In this document: positions 1 to 9,563 of the stretch, one piece after another
Layout of the letters: each line of letters opens with the position of its first letter
Numbering within the stretch: position 1 is the stretch's first letter
Assembly (NCBI RefSeq): GCF_027944115.1
Contig: NZ_JAPJZI010000001.1
Coordinates: 62,001-126,000, forward strand
DNA length: 64,000 nt
Source of the DNA: Hoeflea prorocentri
GTDB lineage: Bacteria; Pseudomonadota; Alphaproteobacteria; Rhizobiales; Rhizobiaceae
Reading direction: 5' to 3'
Notes under the pieces: model-generated
The model's input: the letters and a program-made list of their open reading frames with translations, nothing else
Databases searched by the model: none
Told to the model about the DNA's origin: nothing
Made by a program: the position numbers and the translations under genes

Positions 1-369
1 GATTTGAGAATACCGGGTCCGCGCACCAAGCAGGCAGGCTTTGAGGCGGCGGTCAATTTTCTGTCGCTGCCACAAAAGCCGACGGCTGCCGTGTGCTGGA
101 ATGATCTGGTTGCCATTGGCCTGATGAACGGTATTGCGCGCGCCGGACTGGTGCCGGGTCAGGATATTTCGGTAACCGGCTATGACGATCTTGAAGAAGC
201 CTCGATCGCAACGCCGTCGTTGACAACGGTGTGGAACGGCCAGGCGGAAGTGGGCCGTATGGCAGCGCGTGCGCTGCTCGACAAACTCAACGGCTCGAAA
301 GATGCTGACGGCCTGCATCTTATCCGGCCGGAAATGCGCATTCGGCAGTCGACGTCGCCCCTTAAGTGA
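1..369 (+). CDS. LacI-family transcriptional regulator, C-terminal part (partial)
   Basis: This is the 3' end of a gene that begins upstream of the window. The reading frame is open from base 1 and ends at TGA 367-369. The roughly 120 residues match the end of a LacI/PurR-type sensor domain. Family signatures are AVCWNDLVAIGLM (the usual 'F..ND..A.G' segment), ISVTGYDDLE (the 'vsvvGfDD' segment) and IATPSLTTVWN (the 'p.LTtv' segment). The DNA-binding helix-turn-helix lies outside the window, so the operator cannot be predicted. The next genes on the same strand encode a TRAP-type binding protein and an indolepyruvate oxidoreductase, so it may be their local regulator, but that is inference. 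The effector is unknown. An internal TTG at base 4 is not a real start. Confidence 0.9.
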   Translation, partial: DLRIPGPRTKQAGFEAAVNFLSLPQKPTAAVCWNDLVAIGLMNGIARAGLVPGQDISVTGYDDLEEASIATPSLTTVWNGQAEVGRMAARALLDKLNGSKDADGLHLIRPEMRIRQSTSPLK

Positions 370-523
370 TTCGTCGCTGATGCTTCCCGGCAGGGTTTGC
401 AGGAGCAAAGGGGCAGGCCATATCGTTTGCATGGGCAGCGACAAGGTGTAATCTTGAGCAAGACCCGTTCGGCCTGCTATTGGCCGGGTCCGGCTATCCG
501 CAGAACCCGACAGGAGGACAAGC

Positions 524-1630
524 ATGAACCGTCGCTCATTTATCAAGAGGGCGGGTGCGGCAGGCACCGGCGCGGCAGCTTCCGTGGCGCTGGCAGCGCC
601 CGCGCTGGCTCAGTCGCAGCCGGAGGTAACGTGGCAGCTTTCGTCGGGTTACCCCAAGTTGCTCGACACGATTTATGGCGCCTCCGAGACGTTTGCCGAC
701 ACGGTGCGGGAACTGACCGACGGCAAGTTCGACATCAAGGTTTTTCCGGCCGGTGAAATCGTCGACACATCCGATGGTTTGGACGCGGTACAGGAAGGCA
801 AGATCGAGATCGCCAGCACGGCGTCCAACTATTTCTGGGAAAAGGACCCGGCCTTTGCATTTGGAACCGGCGTGCCGTTCGGTCTCAACCAAAGAATGAT
901 GAACTCCTGGCTTTACGAAGGCGGTGGTCTTGAGCTCCTGAACGGTTTTTACAAGAAATTCAATATTATTGGATTTCCGAGCGGTAACACCGGTGCGCAA
1001 ATGGGTGGCTGGTTCCGCCGCGAAATCAATTCCCTCGACGACTTGCAGGGCCTGAAGTTCCGCATCGGCGGTTTTGGCGGCACGATTATCGAGAAAATCG
1101 GGGTTCAGCCGGTCGATCTTCCACCAGAAAGGATTTACGGCGCGCTGGAGAACGGCACGATTGACGCGGCCGAATTCGTCGGCCCCTATGACGACGACAG
1201 GCTCGGCCTCAACCGTGTGGCGAAATACTATTACTACCCCGGCTGGTGGGAAGGTGGCGTCACGCTGATGAACCTGGTCAATCTGGACAAGTGGAACGCG
1301 CTTCCGAAGTCTTACCAGGCGGCGATCCGCAGCGCTTCGGCACAGGCCAACGCCACCATGATTGCACGGTACGATTCGCTCAATCCGCCGACGTTACGCC
1401 AGCTCGTTCAGTTTGGAACGGTGCTGCGGCCCTATTCGCACGATATCATGCTCGCCTGCTTCAACGCGGCCGAGGAGACCTACAAGGAACTGGCCAGCGA
1501 CAATGCGGATTTCAAGGCGTTGCTCGATTCCTATATGAGCTATCGCCGGGACGCCTATCTATGGTTCCAGTTGTCGGAATATGCGCAGGATGCGTTTTTG
1601 ATGCTGCAACAAAGGGCAGGGCGGCTCTGA
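524..1630 (+). CDS. TRAP transporter solute-binding protein (DctP/TakP-like)
   Basis: A 368-residue periplasmic binding protein of the DctP family, the capture component of TRAP transporters. The N-terminus has a twin-arginine-type signal: MNRRSFIKR, a hydrophobic Ala-rich stretch, and an ALAQ cleavage region near residue 30. The ATG is preceded by a strong AGGAGG. The body has the family's ligand-binding landmarks, including a GLKFRIGGFGG segment near residue 180 and the PPERIYGALENGTIDAAEFVG segment near 200. It resembles TakP-type proteins, known to bind 2-oxo acids, but the substrate is not proven. No small or large TRAP permease genes (DctQ, DctM) lie next to it, so it must use a permease encoded elsewhere. 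The next gene downstream metabolises aryl 2-oxo acids, which fits such a ligand. Confidence 0.85.
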   Translation: MNRRSFIKRAGAAGTGAAASVALAAPALAQSQPEVTWQLSSGYPKLLDTIYGASETFADTVRELTDGKFDIKVFPAGEIVDTSDGLDAVQEGKIEIASTASNYFWEKDPAFAFGTGVPFGLNQRMMNSWLYEGGGLELLNGFYKKFNIIGFPSGNTGAQMGGWFRREINSLDDLQGLKFRIGGFGGTIIEKIGVQPVDLPPERIYGALENGTIDAAEFVGPYDDDRLGLNRVAKYYYYPGWWEGGVTLMNLVNLDKWNALPKSYQAAIRSASAQANATMIARYDSLNPPTLRQLVQFGTVLRPYSHDIMLACFNAAEETYKELASDNADFKALLDSYMSYRRDAYLWFQLSEYAQDAFLMLQQRAGRL

Positions 1631-1767
1631 CCGGCTTTTGTGTCCTGGCCGCACGTTGCAGTGCACAATCGATTTCATTTGACGTGCAGACGTCGGGACC
1701 CAAAATAAGCCGAAAGCCTTAACGGCGGAACGATGCCGGCCTTCCGGGCTGAGCTGCGGAGGACTGG

Positions 1768-4700
1768 ATGACACTGCATGACGTCTCGCTGGACGACAAG
1801 TACGACCTTTCCAAAAACAGGATATTCGTTACCGGAACGCAGGCCGTTGTGCGGCTCCTGCTCATGCAGAAGGCGCTTGATCACCGGGCCGGTCTGAATA
1901 CGGCGGGGTTTGTCTCCGGTTACCGCGGCTCGCCGCTGGGTGCGTTCGATCAGCAATTGTCCCTCGCGAAGCGGCAGCTTGAAGCCAGCGATATCGTTTT
2001 CCAGCCGGGTCTCAACGAGGAATTGGCCGCGACCGCGTGCTGGGGCACGCAGCAGGCTGAACTTGACGGACACGGAAAGTATGACGGCGTCTTTTCGGTC
2101 TGGTACGGCAAAGGTCCGGGTGTCGACCGGTCCGGGGACGTGTTTCGTCATGCGAACCTTGCCGGTACGTCGCCGCATGGCGGCGTCCTGGCGCTGATGG
2201 GTGATGATCACACAGCTGAATCGTCCACCAATGCGCACCAGACCGAGTTCGTTTTCGTCGATACGATGATCCCGATCCTCAACCCCGCCGGGGTTCAGGA
2301 AATCATCGATTACGGACTTTACGGCTTTGCGCTTTCGCGCTTTGCCGGGACCTGGGCGGCGCTCAAATGCGTGAAGGACAATATTGAATCGACCGGTTCC
2401 GTGGAAGCCGGGCTCGACCGGCTCAATATCGTGCTGCCTGAGTTTGATATGCCGCCGGATGGCCTGAACATAAGGCTGGGCGAGCTTGATTTTCTCGGTC
2501 AGGAAGTGCGGCTGCATGAATATAAACGGGATGCGGTCAGCGCCTTTATTCGCGCCAACGGGCTGAACAAGACGATCTGGAGTGGCGGCCCGAAAGCCAA
2601 GATCGGCATTATCAGTGTCGGCAAGAGCTATCTCGATGTGCGCCAGAGTCTTTCGGATCTTGGCATCGACCGCGAGGCGGCGGACCGCGTCGGCATCAGG
2701 CTGATGAAGGTGGCCGCGCCCTGGCCGCTGGGCCTGGAGGACTTTCGCCCCTTCGTTGACGGGCTCGAGATGGTCATCGTCGTTGAGGAAAAACGATCCC
2801 TGATCGAATCGCAGTTGCGCGAGGCGCTCTACGGGACTGCTCACCAGCCGGTCATCGTCGGCAAGCGCGATGAGACCGGTGCCTGGCTCTTTCCGGTGAA
2901 AGGTGCGCTCGATCCGAACGAGATTTCAGTTGCGGTCGGTGAGCGGGTTCTGAAGGTTGCGGGCCATTCAGAAGAGATTGATGCCCGCGTCAAACGCATT
3001 CGCCAGGCCCAGGCGATGCTGTCGGATATGACGGATGTCGCGGTCCGAACGCCGTATTTCTGTTCCGGATGCCCCCACAACAGTTCAACGCGGGTTCCGG
3101 AAGGGTCGAAAGCGGCAGCGGGAATCGGCTGTCATTTCATGGCGATCTGGATGGATCGGGAAACGCAGGGGTTTACCCAGATGGGCGGGGAGGGCGCCCA
3201 GTGGGTTGGCCAGCAACCCTTCAGCGAGACTCCGCATATCTTTCAGAACCTCGGTGACGGAACCTATAATCACTCCGGAATACTGGCTCTGCGGTTTGCT
3301 ATCGCAGCGGGCGCCGACGTGACCTACAAGATCCTCTTCAACGACGCAGTGGCGATGACGGGCGGACAGCAGCTCGACGGCGGTTTGACGGTTGATGCCA
3401 TTGCCCGTCAGGTTCGGGCCGAAGGGGTCGACCGGATTGCCATTGTCTCCGATGAGCCGGACAAATATCCGACCGGTATGGACTGGCCGTCGGGCGTGAC
3501 CTTCAATCATCGCTCCGAACTTGATGCCGTCCAGAGGGAACTGCGCGAGGTCAAGGGCGTTTCCGTTCTTCTTTACGATCAAACCTGCGCAGCGGAGAAG
3601 CGGCGCAGGCGCAAGCGGGGTACGTTTCCCGATCCCGATCGACGGGTGGTGATCAACGAGCTGGTGTGCGAGGGATGCGGCGATTGCGGCATCCAGTCGA
3701 ACTGCGTCTCGGTTCAGCCGGTTGAAACGGAGTTCGGCCGAAAGCGCCGCATCGATCAATCGAGCTGTAACAAGGACTTTTCCTGTCTTGAAGGGTTCTG
3801 CCCGTCCTTTGTCACCGTCCATGGCGGCAAAATCCGCAAGTCGGGAGCAACCGTTGATGGCGGCGACCCGCTGAACGGTGTGCCCGACGCGATTGCGGCG
3901 CCGGTTGAGGACGGTTGGGCCTGTGTGATCACCGGCGTTGGCGGAACCGGTGTTGTTACGATCGGTGCAATCCTCGGCATGGCCGCTCACATTGAGGCAA
4001 AAGGCTGCGGCATGATCGATATGGCAGGCCTTGCGCAGAAGGGTGGCGCGGTGTTTTCCCACGTGCGGATCGCGGCAAAGCCTGAAGATATTGCCGCAAT
4101 ACGTGTTCCGGCCGGCAAGGCCGATCTTGTGCTCGGATGCGATCTGGTGGTGTCCGGATCGCGCAAGGTGCTGGCGTCCGTACGCGAGAACGAGACGCTC
4201 TTTATCGCCAATACGGCGGAGATCATGCCGGGGGATTTTGCCCGCAATGCTGATTTCTCGTTGCCGGTGGAGCGGCTCAAGCGCGAAATCGTCAAGACAG
4301 CAGGAGAGGACCGCACGGTCTATTTCGATGGAACTGCGGCGGCAAACGCCTTGTTCGGCAATGCGATCGCGGCAAACATGTTCATGCTCGGCCTTGCCGC
4401 GCAGCGTGGCGGGTTGCCTTTGTCGGCCGCTTCGGTTGAGCGGGCGATCGTTCTGAACGGGCAGGCGGCGGACATGAATATCGCGGCGTTCAGGTGGGGC
4501 CGGCGCGCCGCGCACGATCCGCAGGCGGTGCGTGACCTGGTTGCCGCGGCCCGTACGCCTGACCGGACGCATATGATTTCCAAACAGCCGCAGGAGGCAA
4601 TCGACAGACGGGTGCAGTTCCTCACGGCCTATCAGAGCAGGCGCTTCGCCGAGCGCTACCTCAAGCGCATCGAGACAGTAAAGGAGGTCGACAACAGGCT

Positions 4701-5244
4701 GACCGGGGCGATCGGCGCCTTGAGCGATGCGGCGGCGCATAACCTTTTCAAGTTGATGGCGATCAAGGATGAATATGAGGTTGCCAGGCTTTTCACCGAT
4801 GGGTCATTTGTCAGGCAGCTCAACGACCAGTTCGAGAGCTGGGATCGGCTGGAGTTTCACCTCGCGCCGCCCTTTCTTGCGGGGACCGGGGACAACGGCC
4901 GGCCCGTCAAGCGTCGCTTCGGCCCGTGGATGTTACGGATTTTTGCGCTTCTTTCCGCCGCCAGGCGCTTTCGCGGCACGCCGCTCGATATCTTTTCCTT
5001 CCAGGAAGAACGGCGGCGGGAAAGGCGCCTGCTTGCCGAATATGAAGACCTTTTGGACGAGATTTGTCGCACGGTATCGAAAAACAATTACGATGCCGCG
5101 GTTGCTTTGCTGAGTTATCCGCAGCGTATTCGCGGTTACGGCCTTGTTAAGGACCAGTCAGTCGCGGACCTGCAGAATGAACTCGAAAACCTCAAACAGG
5201 CTTATTTTGCAGGCGATACGGGTTTGCCCCAGGCAGCCGAGTAA
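1768..5244 (+). CDS. Indolepyruvate ferredoxin oxidoreductase, fused single chain
   Basis: A 1158-residue enzyme that oxidatively decarboxylates aryl pyruvates (indolepyruvate, phenylpyruvate) to acyl-CoA using thiamine diphosphate and ferredoxin. It is the long fused form in which the alpha, beta/ferredoxin and gamma domains form one chain. The N-terminal thiamine domain carries a GYRGSPLGAFD segment. A CSGCPHN motif begins near residue 432 and leads the second thiamine domain. Cysteines of an iron-sulfur insert begin near 634 (CEGCGDCG), followed by more Cys around 670-690. The gamma domain begins with GVGGTGV near 723. The ATG has GGAGG upstream. It follows the TRAP binding-protein gene by about 140 bases on the same strand. 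Its physiological role is probably catabolism of aromatic amino acids through their 2-oxo acids. Confidence 0.93.
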   Translation: MTLHDVSLDDKYDLSKNRIFVTGTQAVVRLLLMQKALDHRAGLNTAGFVSGYRGSPLGAFDQQLSLAKRQLEASDIVFQPGLNEELAATACWGTQQAELDGHGKYDGVFSVWYGKGPGVDRSGDVFRHANLAGTSPHGGVLALMGDDHTAESSTNAHQTEFVFVDTMIPILNPAGVQEIIDYGLYGFALSRFAGTWAALKCVKDNIESTGSVEAGLDRLNIVLPEFDMPPDGLNIRLGELDFLGQEVRLHEYKRDAVSAFIRANGLNKTIWSGGPKAKIGIISVGKSYLDVRQSLSDLGIDREAADRVGIRLMKVAAPWPLGLEDFRPFVDGLEMVIVVEEKRSLIESQLREALYGTAHQPVIVGKRDETGAWLFPVKGALDPNEISVAVGERVLKVAGHSEEIDARVKRIRQAQAMLSDMTDVAVRTPYFCSGCPHNSSTRVPEGSKAAAGIGCHFMAIWMDRETQGFTQMGGEGAQWVGQQPFSETPHIFQNLGDGTYNHSGILALRFAIAAGADVTYKILFNDAVAMTGGQQLDGGLTVDAIARQVRAEGVDRIAIVSDEPDKYPTGMDWPSGVTFNHRSELDAVQRELREVKGVSVLLYDQTCAAEKRRRRKRGTFPDPDRRVVINELVCEGCGDCGIQSNCVSVQPVETEFGRKRRIDQSSCNKDFSCLEGFCPSFVTVHGGKIRKSGATVDGGDPLNGVPDAIAAPVEDGWACVITGVGGTGVVTIGAILGMAAHIEAKGCGMIDMAGLAQKGGAVFSHVRIAAKPEDIAAIRVPAGKADLVLGCDLVVSGSRKVLASVRENETLFIANTAEIMPGDFARNADFSLPVERLKREIVKTAGEDRTVYFDGTAAANALFGNAIAANMFMLGLAAQRGGLPLSAASVERAIVLNGQAADMNIAAFRWGRRAAHDPQAVRDLVAAARTPDRTHMISKQPQEAIDRRVQFLTAYQSRRFAERYLKRIETVKEVDNRLTGAIGALSDAAAHNLFKLMAIKDEYEVARLFTDGSFVRQLNDQFESWDRLEFHLAPPFLAGTGDNGRPVKRRFGPWMLRIFALLSAARRFRGTPLDIFSFQEERRRERRLLAEYEDLLDEICRTVSKNNYDAAVALLSYPQRIRGYGLVKDQSVADLQNELENLKQAYFAGDTGLPQAAE

Positions 5245-5389
5245 TATCGGTGTTTGCGAAAGGCTCTATATTTAAGAAATACAACCGCGACCATGTTATA
5301 TATATCAAAGGTTGTATTCGGGTGCTATAAACCGAATCTCAAGTCTTCCTTAAGGCTTTTACGATAGCTCATAAGCTACACTGCGTGGA

Positions 5390-7696
5390 ATGAAGTTTAT
5401 GGGCGGAAAAGAACCGCAACAGATCCCGGCGGATGTATATCTGTCGTTTGTCCGGTCGTTATACGGGAACCGTATGACGCTTTTTGCCGGCATGATCGCG
5501 CATGTCACGGTCAGCCTGCTGGTTTTCTTCAAGCTCAAGGATCCCGTTTATCTGCTGTTTGGCTGCGCGATTTTCGCCAATTGGCTGGCCCGCGCCTATT
5601 CCATGACGCTTTTTGACAAAGCGGATGTCTGTGCGCAGGACAGGGTGGCAATCGCCTGGTGGGAAAGGGTTTCAGTTACCGGCGCCGCGATGATCGCCTT
5701 CCTGTTGGGGGCAATGAGCGGATATGCTTTCCTGGCTTCACAGGATACATTTGCCGAAATTGCCACGCTCTCCATCACTCTGAGCCTTCTTGTATCTGTC
5801 GTCGGCAGGAATTTCGGTACAAAGATCACCGTTCATGTCGTTACGGTTGCGGCTTGCGGCCCGATCATGGTCAGCCTTTTGCTGACCAACAATATCTACA
5901 TGATGCTGTTGGCGCTTCTGATCATCCCGCTTGCGTCCACGACCATTTCAATGGCCAACGGTGTGCGCGAATTTCTCTATGAGAACGTGCTGAGCCGCCG
6001 CGAGATCGCCATTATTGCCGATCGTTTCAATGCTGCGCTTAACAATATGCCGCATGGATTGTTCATGCTGGACGAAAACAGCCGGATCGTGGTCGCGAAC
6101 AAGAAGGCGGCCGAACTTCTGGCGGCCGGGACCCGGGATGCGCTTTCGGGCCATTCCCTCGCCGCGGTTCTGAGATATGGCGTGCGCAAGGCTGTGATCA
6201 CGCCTGACCGGGCCAAGATCATTCAGTTGCAGTTGCAATCTCTGATCGATGGCGAGGAGTCGCGGGCGCTGGTTTATTTCTCCGATGAACTTTATCTGGA
6301 GTTCAGCGCCAAGCGCCGAAAGCACAGTGGTGTCGTGCTCATTTTTGAAGACGTGACAGCGCGTATCAAGGCTGAGGAAAAGATCGTCCATATGGCGCGT
6401 TACGACAGCCTCACCGGTCTGTCCAACCGCGGCTATTTCTCCGAAACCGTCGAGAAGGCGGTCAAGAAAATGGGAGAGGATGAAAAGTTCGCGCTGGCCG
6501 TCATTGATCTTGATGATTTCAAACACGTTAACGATACCAGCGGCCACATGATGGGCGACCGGCTGCTTTGCGCCATCTCGGCCCGCCTCAGCAGTATTGC
6601 CGGCGACAACATGACCCTGTCGCGTTTCGGCGGCGACGAGTTTGTAGTTTTTATCCGCAATGTTCGGGACGAGGCGCATATCGACGAGATCATGTCGAAT
6701 ATGTTCACGGCCTTGCGCGGGACCTATCTCATCAACGGAAACCGTCTGTTCGTCAGCCTGAGCGCGGGCATCGTGATCGGCACCAAGGCGGAGTTTCGAC
6801 TCGATGATCTGCAAATCAAGGCAGACCTGGCGCTCTATGAAACAAAGCACCAGGAAAAGAACAGCTGGGTGCTTTTTGCCGACGAAATGGATGAGAAATA
6901 TACGCGTCGCCAGAAGCTCAAAGCCGCGCTGCGGGACGCCGTTCGGGAAAAATCCTTCAGTGTTGCCTACCAGCCGATGTTTACGATCGATACGGTTGAA
7001 GTAGCCTGCTGCGAGGCGCTCTCGCGCTGGTATCATCCCGAATTCGGCGCGGTTTCGCCGGCGATCTATATCCCGCTCGCCGAGGAGATGGGTATCGTTG
7101 GCGAGCTGACGCGGCACATGCTGACAGTTGCCTGTGCCGATTGTGCCAGCTGGTCCAACGGATCGGCGGTGTCTGTCAATCTTTCAGCCAATGATCTTCG
7201 CAACAAGGAGATCGTCTCAATGGTTACGGATGCGCTGAAGGCATCCGGGCTTGAAGCGGGGCGGCTGCAGGTTGAGGTGACGGAAAGCGCATTTGTGCAG
7301 GATGCTGCAAAAGCCAAGGCCATTCTCAAGGAACTGCACGCCAAGGGCGTGACGATCGCGATCGACGATTTTGGAACCGGCTATTCGAGCCTGAGCTACC
7401 TGCATCTCCTGCCGCTCGACAAGGTCAAGATAGACCGCTCATTCGTTTCCGACATCGCCAACGACGAGCGTATGCTCAAACTGCTGAAAGGTGTTGTCCA
7501 CCTGTCGCGGGAGTTGGGGCTTGAGATCGTTGTCGAGGGCGTCGAGACCGAAGAGCAACTTGAGTTGATCCGGTCAACCAAGAGCGCCGATCTTATTCAG
7601 GGCTTCATCTTCGGCATGCCCATGCCCAGCAGCGGCATATCCGAGCTGACCTCACTTGGCTCGGATGACGACGCCCGCCACGTGGCTGCCCAGTAG
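5390..7696 (+). CDS. Membrane-bound GGDEF-EAL cyclic-di-GMP enzyme
   Basis: A 768-residue bifunctional-type protein. The first ~200 residues hold several hydrophobic membrane segments. A PAS-like sensor region follows (FNAALNNMPHGLFMLDENS around 215-240). The diguanylate cyclase domain has an intact GGDEF at residues 414-418. The phosphodiesterase domain has an intact EAL at 542-544, plus the NLSANDL, VEVTES, DDFGTGYSSL and VVEGVET motifs of active EAL domains. I see no RxxD inhibitory site just before GGDEF. Both active sites look competent, so the net activity (making or breaking cyclic di-GMP) cannot be read from sequence. The start ATG has only a weak ribosome site; a second in-frame ATG lies three codons later. 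It stands alone, with about 145 bases of AT-rich DNA upstream. Confidence 0.93.
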   Translation: MKFMGGKEPQQIPADVYLSFVRSLYGNRMTLFAGMIAHVTVSLLVFFKLKDPVYLLFGCAIFANWLARAYSMTLFDKADVCAQDRVAIAWWERVSVTGAAMIAFLLGAMSGYAFLASQDTFAEIATLSITLSLLVSVVGRNFGTKITVHVVTVAACGPIMVSLLLTNNIYMMLLALLIIPLASTTISMANGVREFLYENVLSRREIAIIADRFNAALNNMPHGLFMLDENSRIVVANKKAAELLAAGTRDALSGHSLAAVLRYGVRKAVITPDRAKIIQLQLQSLIDGEESRALVYFSDELYLEFSAKRRKHSGVVLIFEDVTARIKAEEKIVHMARYDSLTGLSNRGYFSETVEKAVKKMGEDEKFALAVIDLDDFKHVNDTSGHMMGDRLLCAISARLSSIAGDNMTLSRFGGDEFVVFIRNVRDEAHIDEIMSNMFTALRGTYLINGNRLFVSLSAGIVIGTKAEFRLDDLQIKADLALYETKHQEKNSWVLFADEMDEKYTRRQKLKAALRDAVREKSFSVAYQPMFTIDTVEVACCEALSRWYHPEFGAVSPAIYIPLAEEMGIVGELTRHMLTVACADCASWSNGSAVSVNLSANDLRNKEIVSMVTDALKASGLEAGRLQVEVTESAFVQDAAKAKAILKELHAKGVTIAIDDFGTGYSSLSYLHLLPLDKVKIDRSFVSDIANDERMLKLLKGVVHLSRELGLEIVVEGVETEEQLELIRSTKSADLIQGFIFGMPMPSSGISELTSLGSDDDARHVAAQ

Positions 7697-7741
7697 TAGT
7701 TCGGGATCACAGGCGCTGCCCTCAATACCAGTTGACCAACC

Positions 7742-8299
7742 TCAACCGCGGCCAAAGATCCTCGGTATGAACCGGCCTGTTCTCGCCTTGTATTGCGCAT
7801 ACTCCTCGGCCATGGCAGTGGAGGCGAATTTCTGTTCCTCGCCCTTTGCCGCGACCCAGTAGGTTATGATGATGGCCGTCAGCGGAACAAGCGACCAAGG
7901 GCTCCATGTGCCGATCGCCCAGCCGGACCAAAGCAAGAGGTAGGATGAATAAAAAGGATGCCTGACCACAGAATATGGGCCTGTCATCAGCAGGCTTCCG
8001 GGCAGTTTTTCATCGAAGGCGGCAAGAAGTCCGGCTTTTGACGATTCACGTATCGTTGCCCGGAAAAGAAGTGCGCTCGCGATGAGCATGACCAGGGAAA
8101 CCAGTTGGGGGATAATTGGCTGCTGAACGTAGAAAGTCAGGCCTATCATTAACAACATGCTAAACAATACAAGCAGTGAGAGCATATTCATGCCCTTCGG
8201 CATCTGCTTTATGTCGACGTCAAAATGGCACCGCATCGACCACACGTGGGCTGCCAGAATCCCCACTGCAAATAGGCAAACAAGCCCATCCAGCAACAT
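7742..8299 (-). CDS. Isoprenylcysteine carboxyl methyltransferase-like integral membrane protein
   Basis: A 185-residue protein with about four or five membrane segments. Its C-terminal half has the ICMT/phospholipid methyltransferase signature: GPYSVVRHPFYSSYLLLWSG near residues 115-135, then a pair of acidic residues (KGEEQ) followed by EEYAQYKARTGRFIP. In this family these segments bind S-adenosylmethionine at the membrane face. Bacterial members are poorly characterised and methylate lipids or small hydrophobic molecules; the substrate cannot be predicted. The ATG is preceded by GGGAGTG. It is convergent with the GGDEF-EAL gene (45-base gap) and divergent from the alpha/beta hydrolase gene. 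Confidence 0.8.
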   Translation of the reverse strand: MLLDGLVCLFAVGILAAHVWSMRCHFDVDIKQMPKGMNMLSLLVLFSMLLMIGLTFYVQQPIIPQLVSLVMLIASALLFRATIRESSKAGLLAAFDEKLPGSLLMTGPYSVVRHPFYSSYLLLWSGWAIGTWSPWSLVPLTAIIITYWVAAKGEEQKFASTAMAEEYAQYKARTGRFIPRIFGRG

Positions 8300-8483
8300 C
8301 GCTCACTCCCAAAACATCGATCTTCTCAACTCAACCTGGAATAGAGCTTTACACCTGCCTATGCCGGGCGCTTTCCTATCTAACCAATAAATCCAAACTT
8401 GCAAGCTTAGGCAAATATTAAGCGGCATCTGTTAAATTCCCAGGAGCAGAAAACCACTGCAAACCCTGACCTGGAGATGGGAT

Positions 8484-9356
8484 TTGACACTGATAATGCC
8501 GACCGTCGAAAGCGACAATGCGTCGCTGTCCTATATGGACAGAGCGGGCGAGGGCATGCCGATCCTGTTTCTGCATGGATCGGGGTTTTCAAAAGAAGTC
8601 TTTAGCCAGCAATTCGAGAGCGAGGAACTTGCGGGTCACCGGTTGATTGCCGTTGACCTGCCCGGTCATGGAGCATCACCTGATGCTGCCGATCCAAAGG
8701 CCACCTATTCATATGCGGGTTTTGCGGCCGCGGTTACCGGGTTTATCCGTGAAATCGGGTTGGAGCGCTGTGTTGTCGTGGGCTGGTCGCTCGGCGGGCA
8801 TGTCGCCTATGAAATGCTCGACGCGGTGCCAGAGGTTGCGGGTGTTTTGACATTTGGCGCGCCGCCGGCTGTCGGCGGACCCCTTGGAATTGTGCGGTCC
8901 CTCCACATTTCCAGGAACCTGCTGCTTATATCCAAAGGCAGGTTCTCCAAGCTCGATGCGGAGCGCTTCGAGCTGGCTTGTCTTGGCGGTATGCGCCGGG
9001 GTGAGTTTGTCGATGCGTTGCTTCGCACTGACGAGAAAATGCGCCCGCTGCTTTCGCGCAGTGTCATGAGTATATCCGGTGGAGGCCAGAAAGAGCGTCT
9101 GGAAGCATCCCGGACTCCGGTTTGTATTCTGCAGGGACGCCATGATCCCATCGCCCGAACCGGATATGTGCAGACCCTTTCATGGCCTGCCCTGTTCGAA
9201 GGGCGTGCGGTAATTTTTGAAGAATCCGGCCATGCGCCGTTTGTTGACGCCCAGGAGCGGTTCGACCGGCTCGTGAGGCGCTTCTGCGATGCTGTCGCGT
9301 CCGGTCAAACCGGACATGCCGGCAATGATATGCTGCCGCTCTCGCTGGCCGTTTAG
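8484..9356 (+). CDS. Alpha/beta hydrolase
   Basis: A 290-residue alpha/beta-fold hydrolase. The oxyanion loop HGSG is at residues 31-34, the nucleophile elbow is GWSLGG with Ser102, the acid is probably Asp in QGRHDPIAR near 218, and the base is His in EESGHAPF near 250. The GTVDLPGHG-like segment DLPGHGAS near 58 is also typical. I place the start at TTG 8484 because GGAG lies 7 bases upstream; an ATG four codons later (8496) has no well-spaced ribosome site. Substrate cannot be inferred. It is a single gene; the N-acyltransferase-like gene downstream follows after 207 bases with its own promoter signals. Confidence 0.85.
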   Translation: MTLIMPTVESDNASLSYMDRAGEGMPILFLHGSGFSKEVFSQQFESEELAGHRLIAVDLPGHGASPDAADPKATYSYAGFAAAVTGFIREIGLERCVVVGWSLGGHVAYEMLDAVPEVAGVLTFGAPPAVGGPLGIVRSLHISRNLLLISKGRFSKLDAERFELACLGGMRRGEFVDALLRTDEKMRPLLSRSVMSISGGGQKERLEASRTPVCILQGRHDPIARTGYVQTLSWPALFEGRAVIFEESGHAPFVDAQERFDRLVRRFCDAVASGQTGHAGNDMLPLSLAV

Positions 9357-9465
9357 CTCGCCACACTCTACCCAGAGACAAACTCTTTTCTGAACCTGAC
9401 GGGCTGGCATTGAAATCTGCCCGTGTGGAGCCTTTTTCCCGATACTTGCGCCGGAGTCATTAACC

Positions 9466-9546
9466 TTAACATAAAGTTTACGGCCGAAATTATTTGATTC
9501 AACTTTTAAATTTCAGATCGTTCCGCTAACGTTAAGCAATCGTTAA
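9466..9546 (+). promoter_or_regulatory. Candidate CtrA-binding sites
   Basis: A full consensus CtrA box, TTAA-N7-TTAA (TTAAGCAATCGTTAA), occupies 9532-9546, ending 17 bases before the start codon of the N-acyltransferase gene. A near-consensus copy, TTAA-N7-TTTA, lies at 9466-9480, and another TTAACCTTAAC cluster overlaps its upstream side. CtrA is the cell-cycle master regulator of alphaproteobacteria and binds such spaced TTAA pairs. A box this close to the start codon could act as a repressor or place the promoter very near the gene. The assignment rests only on the match to consensus. Confidence 0.6.
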
Positions 9547-9563
9547 CGTGTCTGGGGCGAGAG

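Noticed and set aside
3085-4740. 551-codon reading frame opposite the indolepyruvate oxidoreductase
   Set aside because: It lies fully antisense to a clearly recognised enzyme, has no ribosome site and no recognisable domain; GC-rich third positions keep the opposite frame open.
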